64,000 nucleotides of DNA from Mesorhizobium shangrilense (GTDB lineage Bacteria > Pseudomonadota > Alphaproteobacteria > Rhizobiales > Rhizobiaceae), in contig NZ_JBEWSZ010000001.1 in assembly GCF_040537815.1 (NCBI RefSeq), positions 1,674,001-1,738,000 on the forward strand, written 5' to 3'. The notes beneath the pieces are model-generated. The model did no database searches. It was not told the DNA's origin and saw only the letters and a program-made list of their open reading frames with translations. Below are positions 9,066-15,984 of this stretch, piece after piece; within the stretch, counting starts at the first letter, position 1, and every line of letters begins with the position of its first letter. The translations under genes and the position numbers were made by a program.

Positions 9066-9443
9066 TTAGAAGGAAGACGGCGGCACGAACAGGCAGATGG
9101 TCTTGCCGGCATCAAGCCCGGCTTGATGCGCACACCAGTGAAATTCGCCGTCGGGCGAATTCTTGACCCGCTTGTCACTGTAGGCAACCACCTCTCCCGT
9201 ATCCTTGATGACATAGCCGTCGGGGCGCTCGCTGATCGATGTCTGCGGCACTTCGTGGCAATCGTAGTTCGCACAGCAGGCGAACGGATAACTCCAGCCT
9301 TGTGGCATCGCGGCGGTTGGCTTTGCGTCATGCGCGGAGGCAGTTGGCGTGAGCAGTGCGATCGCGCCCATTGCGAGCAGGAAAAACAGGCGTCGGCCAG
9401 CCGGTTGAACGGCTTTGGCCGGTCGAATTGTGGCAGCAGACAT
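9066..9443 (-). CDS. Hypothetical secreted protein, cysteine-containing
   Basis: The 125-residue protein is not recognised by function. An N-terminal signal peptide is clear: a basic start, a hydrophobic core (LFFLLAMGAIALL, about 19-31) and an AxA-type cleavage site near residue 38 (ASA-HD). The mature part has four cysteines, including a CC pair (FACCANYDCHEV), and ends in VPPSSF. This pattern recurs in small periplasmic proteins of Hyphomicrobiales. Its 3' end touches the mosaic palindromic repeat. Confidence 0.75.
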   Translation of the reverse strand: MSAATIRPAKAVQPAGRRLFFLLAMGAIALLTPTASAHDAKPTAAMPQGWSYPFACCANYDCHEVPQTSISERPDGYVIKDTGEVVAYSDKRVKNSPDGEFHWCAHQAGLDAGKTICLFVPPSSF

Positions 9444-9639
9444 GACACGTTCCTTTCAAACGAGTTTCAAGCGTTTCGCTTGCCCGTTCCCGGAACGTGT
9501 CTTCCCAGTGGCCAGATCGTCAGCTCGCAGATATGCCGCGCCCGGCCATAAATGCTTTTGCCCTCACCCGCATGGTGAGCCGATTGATGAGTCGACGCAA
9601 GAGATCGCGGTCACCACGCTTGCCTGTGAATGGATCAGC

Positions 9640-10104
9640 CTATGTTGCGTGTTCTTCAAACTGAGGGAGATCGTCGGTGATTGTGAACCACGGCGCCTTG
9701 GAGCCGACAAAGATGTGCATGGTCGGCCGGATTGTCGGACCGTCGACGAGCGTTCCCATGGTAACGTGAGCGAAAGCACCCTCACGCACAACCGAATAGA
9801 GCAGCGATCCGCACAGCTTGCAGTGGGTATCGTGGTTGGCGCTTTCGTCGCCAAAGATCATGAGATCGCGACCGCCATCGGTGAGGTCGAGCTTGGCGCG
9901 TTCGATGCCGGCAAATGGCTTGAAGGCCGAACCGGTCGAGCGCCGGCGATTCGAGCAATGGCAATTGGCGGCATAGACGAACTCGTCAGCCACTGCGTAG
10001 CGGACCGCGCCGCACAGGCATTTGCCGGCAAGCTTGCGGCCGGTTGTTGTTTGCAGCTTCGCCACCGGCTGATCCTCCCCGAAGCTCGGCTTGAGAGGGT
10101 GCAT
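9640..10104 (-). CDS. GFA-family protein with one zinc-ligand cysteine replaced by arginine
   Basis: The 154-residue protein has the GFA fold: C29-x-C31, C48-x-C50 and C95-x2-C98, plus the family segment RRSTGSAF. The usual third cysteine of the middle CxCxxC cluster is R53 here (CGC codon in place of an expected TGC), so one zinc site should be altered. The family's role is glutathione-dependent formaldehyde activation or unknown. The first ATG (10104) is used; a start nearer V14 is possible. It is transcribed leftward, downstream of prfB on the same strand. Confidence 0.8.
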   Translation of the reverse strand: MHPLKPSFGEDQPVAKLQTTTGRKLAGKCLCGAVRYAVADEFVYAANCHCSNRRRSTGSAFKPFAGIERAKLDLTDGGRDLMIFGDESANHDTHCKLCGSLLYSVVREGAFAHVTMGTLVDGPTIRPTMHIFVGSKAPWFTITDDLPQFEEHAT

Positions 10105-10145
10105 GGGGGCTCAGCTCAAGCCAAGCCCCCTGAGCTTGACAGTCC

Positions 10146-11277
10146 CTAGTCCAGATCGGCCACGGCTTCGCCGGCGCCGCCCTCGATGCGCTGCGACAAC
10201 GAGGCTTCCATGAAGTCATCGAGGTCGCCGTCGAGCACGCTCGATGGGCTGGTGCTCTCGACGCCCGTCCGCAGATCCTTCACCAGCTGATAGGGTTGCA
10301 AAACGTAGGACCGTATCTGGTGGCCCCAGCCGATATCGCTCTTCGACGCCTCCGTGGCATTCGCCACCGCCTCGCGCTTCTTCAGCTCTTCTTCGTAGAG
10401 CCGAGAGCGCAGCATTTCCCAGGCCTTGGCCTTGTTCTTGTGCTGCGAGCGCTCAGCCTGGCAAGCCACCGCGATGCCGGTGGCAAGATGGGTTATGCGA
10501 ACGGCCGAATCGGTGGTGTTGACGTGCTGGCCGCCGGAGCCTGACGAACGATAGGTATCGATGCGCACGTCCGATTCGGACACATCGATTTCGATCGTGT
10601 CGTCGATGACCGGATAGACCCAGATGCTGGCGAAGGACGTGTGCCGGCGCGCATTGCTGTCATAGGGCGAAATGCGCACAAGACGATGGACACCGGACTC
10701 GGTCTTCAGCCAGCCGTAGGCATTGTGGCCCTTGATCAGCAGCGTGGCGGACTTGATCCCGGCTTCTTCGCCGTCATGCACTTCCAGCACCTCGACCTTG
10801 AAGCGGCGGCGCTCGGCCCAGCGCGTGTACATACGCAGCAGCATCGAGGCCCAGTCCTGGCTCTCCGTGCCGCCGGCGCCGGCGTGGACTTCGAGATAGG
10901 TATCGTTGGCGTCGGCCTCGCCCGACAGCAGGGTCTCGATCTGGCGGGCTTTTGCTTCGCCACGCATCGAACGGATCGCGGCTTCCGCCTCCGCTACGAT
11001 ACCCTCGTCGCCTTCTTCCTCGCCAAGCTCGATCAGGCCGATATTGTCTTCCAGCGCCTGGGTGAAGCCCTTGACCGCCGCGATGCCATCTTCGAGGCCC
11101 TGGCGTTCGCGCATCAGCTTCTGCGCCTCCTGCGGCTCGTTCCAGAGGCTAGCATCCTCGGCACGGACATTGAGGTATTCAAGCCGCTTTATGGCCTGAT
11201 CCCAGTCAAAGATGCCTCCTCAGCAGGGTTATCGCCTGCCTGATTTCGTCGACAATATTCTGCGTTTCCGCGCGCAT
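10146..11277 (-). CDS. prfB: Peptide chain release factor 2, expressed by programmed +1 frameshift
   Basis: RF2 ends translation at UGA and UAA. The main frame (10146-11207) has the catalytic GGQ motif (SGSGGQHVN) and the stop-codon-recognition tripeptide as SPY rather than SPF. A short zero-frame segment starts at the ATG at 11277 ([12 protein letters not shown]) and runs 23 codons to CTT, then meets TGA at 11208-11206. Skipping one base (11208) joins it to GAC TGG GAT in the main frame, giving 376 residues that align with the whole RF2 family. An AGGAGG lies 3 bases before the CTT, the arrangement of the classic prfB autoregulatory site, so RF2 level should control its own synthesis. PBP1A lies upstream on the same strand. 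Confidence 0.93.
11205..11220 (-). promoter_or_regulatory. prfB programmed frameshift site
   Basis: On the coding strand this reads AGGAGGCATCTTTGAC: an internal Shine-Dalgarno-like AGGAGG, a 3-base spacer, the slippery CTT and an in-frame TGA followed by C, a weak termination context. Low RF2 favours a +1 slip at CTT/TGA and so RF2 synthesis. This equals the Escherichia coli arrangement apart from AGGAGG CAT in place of AGGGGG TAT. Confidence 0.92.
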
Positions 11278-11360
11278 GGGCTGCTGTTCTGTCCTGTTGG
11301 AGAATGATGCCTTGATCGGCGCGATACATAGGCATGGCACCGGCGCCTGTAAAGCGAAAT

Positions 11361-11380
11361 GGGCCGGCTGGCGCCGGCCC
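11361..11380 (-). terminator. GC-rich hairpin after the PBP1A gene
   Basis: A perfect 8-base inverted repeat (GGGCCGGC / GCCGGCCC) with a 4-base loop lies between the PBP1A stop and the prfB start, followed on the minus strand by ATTTCGCTTT. It is probably a terminator or attenuator between the two genes. The T-run is weak. Confidence 0.5.
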
Positions 11381-11398
11381 ATCGAAACGCATTTCAGG

Positions 11399-13855
11399 TC
11401 AATAAAGGCCGCCGCCGCCGTCCTGGATGGCCTGATTGGCCTGGGGTGACAGCGCGCCACCCGTCGCATTGGAGCCATCGGCGCCCATGCCGATAACCCA
11501 ATAGCTGTCGGCGGGTCCAGTACCCGGCTTGAAGGCTTCGATGATGGTGCCGGGGTCGCCCGCGGTCGCACGCATGCCGGTCTTGTGGTTGATGGCGATC
11601 AGCTTCATGCCGTCGGGAACCTGGAAGTCTACATTGGGTGTGCCGTCGAGCGCCACGCGCATGAAGTCCTTGAAGATCGGGGCGGCGAGACCACCGCCGG
11701 TGGCGCCATGGCCGAGGCCACGCGGCGTGTCATAGCCCATGTAGAGCCCGACAACGAGGTTCGGCGTGTAGCCGATGAACCAGGCGTCCTTCTCGTCGTT
11801 GGTCGTTCCGGTCTTGCCGGCAATATGACGGCCGAGTTCGCCGATCGTGGCGCCGGTACCGCGCTGCACCACGCCTTCCATCATCGAGGTGATCTGGTAG
11901 GCAGTCATCGGGTCGAGCACCTGCTCGGAATTGTCGACGAGTTCCGGCTCGGGCTGGTTATGCCATTCGGTCGCGTTGCAGCCTTCGCAGCCGCGTTCGT
12001 CCTGCTTGAACACGGTCTTGCCGTAACGGTCCTGGATACGATCGATCAGCGACGGTTTGATCGATTTGCCGCCATTGGCCATGATCGAATAGGCCGACAC
12101 CATGCGCATGACGGTCGTCTCGCCGGAGCCCAGCGCCATCGGCAAATAGGGCGCCAGATGATCGTAGACGCCGAAACGTTCGGCATATTCGACGACAAGC
12201 TTCATGCCCATGTCGTTGGCGAGCCGCACCGTCATCAGGTTGCGCGATTTTTCGATACCGGACCGCAAGGTCGCCGGACCAGCCACCGTGCCGTCATAGT
12301 TCTTCGGCGTCCACGTCGTGTTGCCGCTCTGGATGGTGATCGGTCCATCCATGATCACCGAAGCTGGCGTATAGCCATTGTCGAGCGCGGCCGAATAGAC
12401 GATCGGCTTGAACGACGAGCCAGGCTGACGCATGGCCTGGGTGGCGCGGTTGAATTCCGACTGAGCATAGGAGAAGCCGCCGACCATCGCCAGCACACGA
12501 CCGGTATGCGGATCCATGGCGATCAGGCCACCTTCCACTTCCGGAATCTGGCGCAGGCTGTAGATACCGTCGGCGCCATCGTTCTTCTGCACGAAGATGA
12601 CGTCGCCCGGCTTCAGCACCTCCGCCGGCGACTTGGCCTTGACGGTCTTGCCGTCGACCACATGGCGCATGGCAAACCCCATGTCGTCCTTGCTGACCGT
12701 GCCTGTGACGCGTTCCTTGACGATCTCGCCGGAGGCCTGCCGGGTCGGTTGAAGGCCGATGGACAGGCCGGTCGCGGAGCTCTCCAGCACCACGGCGAGC
12801 GACCATTCCGGCACGTCCTCCAATCCCTTCACGTTGCCCAGCGGCACGCCCCAGTCACTGGAAACATCAATCTTCGTCACCGGCCCGCGATAACCACGCA
12901 ACGTATCGTATTTTAGCAACCCGTTCTGCATCGACTTGCGGGCAATGATCTGGATCTTTGGATCAAGCGTCGTACGGACGGAAAGTCCGCCTTCGTAAAG
13001 CGCATTCTCGCCGTAGCGCGAGATGATCTGGCGGCGCACCTCCTCGGTGAAATACTCGCCGGCGAACAGATATGTGCCAGTGCGGCGAGGCGTAACGCCA
13101 AGCGGAGAGGCCTTGGCCTTCTCGCCTTCGTCATGCGCGACATAGCCATTCGCGACCATCTGGTCGATGACCCAATTGCGGCGTTCGAGCGCACGGTCGG
13201 CATGCTTGAAGGGGTTGTAGTTAGCGGGGCCTTTCGGCAGCGAGGCCAGATAGGCGGCCTCCGCGACGGTCAACTCATTTACCGACTTGTCGAAATAGGT
13301 GAGTGCGGCACCCGCGACACCATAGGCGCCGAAGCCGAAGAAGATTTCATTGAGATAGAGTTCGAGAATGCGATCCTTCGAATAGGCCTGCTCGATACGG
13401 AAGGCCAGGATCATCTCCTTGATCTTGCGCTCATAGGTCTGATCCGACGACAGCAGGAAGTTCTTCGCCACCTGCTGGGTGATCGTCGAAGCGCCAACCT
13501 GCCGCCGGCCAGAGCCGAAATTCTGCAGGTTGACGATAACGGCGCGGCCAAGACCGGTAATGTCAATGCCGGGATGATTGTAGAAATTCTTGTCTTCGGC
13601 GGACATGAACGCTGCCTTGACGCGATCCGGAATGGCCTGGATCGGCAGATACAGGCGCCGCTCGCGTGCGTATTCGGCCATCAGCGATCCATCCGATGCG
13701 TGGATGCGCGTCGTCACCGGCGGCTCGTACTTGGCCAGAACCTCGTAGTCAGGCAGATCCTTCGACAGATGGCTGATATACAGCGCCAAGCCCGCCGCGA
13801 CCAAAAGGGCCAGCGTCGTGCCGATGCCGAAGAAATAGCCAATAAGACGAATCAT
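11399..13855 (-). CDS. mrcA: Penicillin-binding protein 1A (bifunctional glycosyltransferase/transpeptidase)
   Basis: The 818-residue class A PBP polymerises and cross-links peptidoglycan in the periplasm. An N-terminal membrane anchor (about 5-28) is followed by the GT51 glycosyltransferase domain with EDKNFYNHPG (catalytic E87) and GASTITQQ (121-128), an OB-like insert, and the transpeptidase domain with S480-x2-K483 (SSFK), SRN and KTGTT motifs. The C-terminal tail ends in a glycine-rich GGGGLY. The order and length are normal for alphaproteobacteria. It is transcribed toward prfB and separated from the amidase gene, on the same strand, by about 210 bases. Confidence 0.96.
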   Translation of the reverse strand: MIRLIGYFFGIGTTLALLVAAGLALYISHLSKDLPDYEVLAKYEPPVTTRIHASDGSLMAEYARERRLYLPIQAIPDRVKAAFMSAEDKNFYNHPGIDITGLGRAVIVNLQNFGSGRRQVGASTITQQVAKNFLLSSDQTYERKIKEMILAFRIEQAYSKDRILELYLNEIFFGFGAYGVAGAALTYFDKSVNELTVAEAAYLASLPKGPANYNPFKHADRALERRNWVIDQMVANGYVAHDEGEKAKASPLGVTPRRTGTYLFAGEYFTEEVRRQIISRYGENALYEGGLSVRTTLDPKIQIIARKSMQNGLLKYDTLRGYRGPVTKIDVSSDWGVPLGNVKGLEDVPEWSLAVVLESSATGLSIGLQPTRQASGEIVKERVTGTVSKDDMGFAMRHVVDGKTVKAKSPAEVLKPGDVIFVQKNDGADGIYSLRQIPEVEGGLIAMDPHTGRVLAMVGGFSYAQSEFNRATQAMRQPGSSFKPIVYSAALDNGYTPASVIMDGPITIQSGNTTWTPKNYDGTVAGPATLRSGIEKSRNLMTVRLANDMGMKLVVEYAERFGVYDHLAPYLPMALGSGETTVMRMVSAYSIMANGGKSIKPSLIDRIQDRYGKTVFKQDERGCEGCNATEWHNQPEPELVDNSEQVLDPMTAYQITSMMEGVVQRGTGATIGELGRHIAGKTGTTNDEKDAWFIGYTPNLVVGLYMGYDTPRGLGHGATGGGLAAPIFKDFMRVALDGTPNVDFQVPDGMKLIAINHKTGMRATAGDPGTIIEAFKPGTGPADSYWVIGMGADGSNATGGALSPQANQAIQDGGGGLY

Positions 13856-14035
13856 GCCCGCTCCAGTCCTTGGTTCGGGATTTTCCTAAACGAAGCCGCC
13901 TTTCGCGCAAGCTTTCCAGACGGTCCCAATCCGTAATGGAAAACCCATGTCGCGACCATGTGGACAAAATACGGCAATCGCCAATTTCGGTCCGGAATGC
14001 CGAAAATAAAAGCAACAGGTGTTGTCGCCGTACAA

Positions 14036-14059
14036 CGCTGCCTGTGGTTGTGGGCAGCG
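14036..14059 (-). terminator. Hairpin downstream of the amidase gene
   Basis: CGCTGCC and GGCAGCG pair around a 10-base loop just after the amidase stop. A second small hairpin and a T-rich CTTTTATTTT follow on the minus strand. A terminator role is plausible but not certain. Confidence 0.35.
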
Positions 14060-14068
14060 CCGGGCATC

Positions 14069-15331
14069 TCACCCTCCAGCTCTATTTTCGGCCTTCGCCG
14101 CGGCAAACAAGGCGACGGCATTGGTTATGCTCTGTGCCGCCTTGCCTCTCCAGTCGGCATCCAGCAACTGGGCTTCGTCCTTTGCGTTGGACAGGTATCC
14201 GAGCTCGACCAGAACCGAGGGAACGTCCGGCGCTTTCAACACCCTGAAGCCCGCGGAACGCTGCGGGTTGTTGATCAGCCCGACGCTGGTCGAAAGCTGG
14301 CCGACCAGCGTGTGGGCAAAACTCATCGAAAAACTGTGGGTCTCGCGACGGATCAGGTCGATCAGGATATCCGTCACCTCCTTGTTGTCGTCCTTGATCT
14401 CCATCCCGGCGAACTGATCCGACAGGTTCTCGCGATCGGCGAGCGCCTGCGCCTGCGGATCGGACGCCTTGTCGGATACGGTGTAGACGGTGGCGCCGCG
14501 AATACCCTTGACGCTGATGGTGTCGGCATGGATCGAAATCAGCAGGTCGGCTTCGTGCTGACGGGCAATGCGGACGCGGTCGTCCAACCGAAGAAACTCG
14601 TCCGTGTCCCGTGTCATGAACACATTGTAGTTACCGGTCGCGGCGAGCTTGTCGCGCAACTCGGTGGCGAAGGCCAGCGTGACGTTCTTTTCGATCGTAC
14701 CGTTAAGCCCTTCAGCGCCGCCGTCGACACCACCATGGCCGGGATCGATGACGACAGTGAAGCGATGGCCCGCGGTGGTCGTCGGGCCTTTTCCGACCCT
14801 CTCGCCCTTGTCGGCCGACACGGTCGAGCCGGTGGTCAACGTCTGATTGGCCAGGGCTTCGTCGAACTCTCGCTCGGATGCCGCCGACATTTCGATGGCC
14901 AGCCGATAGCCGCTGCCATCATCATTCTTGAGCACATCGAGCTTGTCGACAGCAAACGGCCCCTTGCCGGTCAGGATCAACCGCGACACGCCCTCACCCA
15001 GATCACCAAGACGGACAGCCTTGACCAGGCCGCGCGCCTTCAGATCCTTGGCGTCGAGAGCGAATTTCGTGTTCTGGAGATCGACGACCAGGCGGTTCGG
15101 ACCGCGCAGCAGGAACCATTTCGGATTGGGCTCCCGGTCGAAATTCATGACGATGCGCATCTTGGTGGCATCGCCCGCCATCTTGTATCCAGTCGCTTTC
15201 AGCGGTGCATCGGCCGCCTGCGAAACAGCCGAGAAGGCCAGCCACAACGACACCACCACCAAGGCAAAGATAATGCGCGAGACGTAGCCTCCGACACGAC
15301 GACCCTTGTCTGCGAAGTCAGCCAGTCCCAT
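14069..15331 (-). CDS. N-acetylmuramoyl-L-alanine amidase with AMIN domain (AmiC-like)
   Basis: The 420-residue periplasmic enzyme cuts the bond between N-acetylmuramic acid and the stem peptide during cell separation. A signal sequence is present (hydrophobic 19-36, AAD end near 41), an AMIN domain follows (about 45-150) that targets division sites, and the Amidase_3 zinc domain begins near 190 with VVIDPGHGG (zinc ligand H199) and E214, followed by SIHAD. It lies directly upstream of the PBP1A gene on the same strand, a common pairing in Hyphomicrobiales. The divergent neighbour is rne. Confidence 0.95.
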   Translation of the reverse strand: MGLADFADKGRRVGGYVSRIIFALVVVSLWLAFSAVSQAADAPLKATGYKMAGDATKMRIVMNFDREPNPKWFLLRGPNRLVVDLQNTKFALDAKDLKARGLVKAVRLGDLGEGVSRLILTGKGPFAVDKLDVLKNDDGSGYRLAIEMSAASEREFDEALANQTLTTGSTVSADKGERVGKGPTTTAGHRFTVVIDPGHGGVDGGAEGLNGTIEKNVTLAFATELRDKLAATGNYNVFMTRDTDEFLRLDDRVRIARQHEADLLISIHADTISVKGIRGATVYTVSDKASDPQAQALADRENLSDQFAGMEIKDDNKEVTDILIDLIRRETHSFSMSFAHTLVGQLSTSVGLINNPQRSAGFRVLKAPDVPSVLVELGYLSNAKDEAQLLDADWRGKAAQSITNAVALFAAAKAENRAGG

Positions 15332-15984
15332 CTCTTTCCAGTCGCTCCCGGTTTGGCGTCATGCGCCGGGTCTGTATCGTCGAAGTGCCGGTTACGCCGC
15401 GAACTCGATTAACGATTGGTATCCAGAGAAGGTTAACCAAGCCTTTTCACGCATGATCGAAGCCTGGCTTCCGTTACGGAACTGCTTTTTGCCGGCATCG
15501 GAAATCGGGGTTGCCTTCCACCCCGCCAAATCATAAAAGCGATGGTGGATCACTGCAATCCTGGAACCGCTCTCCTCCGCAGCTTACTGCTACAGGTCAG
15601 ATGAAAGGCGGCTCCTTTCGCTTCACGCGAAAAGGCTTCAGGTGATCGCGACGAATTTCGTAGGCGTGCTCCCGTGGCGGGGGAATCGCTTGCGTGAGGA
15701 AAACGGCCGGGATCGTCCCGTGCCGGCTCTGTATGAGCAAACAAGCTGGTCCGGTTTTTCCCGGGCTTTGGTTCAAAAGGTTCTGCTGGTTACGATGGCT
15801 TCAAGCGCAATCATGGAAAGGTCCGCATCAAACCGCGCCATTGTGGCAGCGGGCGGCACCGCCATGGCGCTCAAGCGGCGGCCGGCGGACATTCAATTAT
15901 CCGGCACCCAGAATCAACCAGACCCACAGCAGCGGGCTTTGCCCCGCAAGCTGAGGCTGACGGCTGCCGGGGGGAAACGAAATA
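15332..15984. promoter_or_regulatory. Divergent intergenic region with a probable long rne leader
   Basis: About 650 bases separate the amidase and RNase E genes. No gene is evident in it. A hairpin at 15614-15635 pairs CCTTTCG with CGAAAAGG; several other GC-rich pairings follow up to the rne ribosome binding site GGGGGGAAACG. In Escherichia coli RNase E controls its own mRNA through a long structured 5' leader. The size and structure here would suit the same arrangement, which is inference. Confidence 0.4.

Noticed and set aside
13958..15412. 484-residue plus-strand ORF
   Set aside because: It is antisense to the amidase gene.
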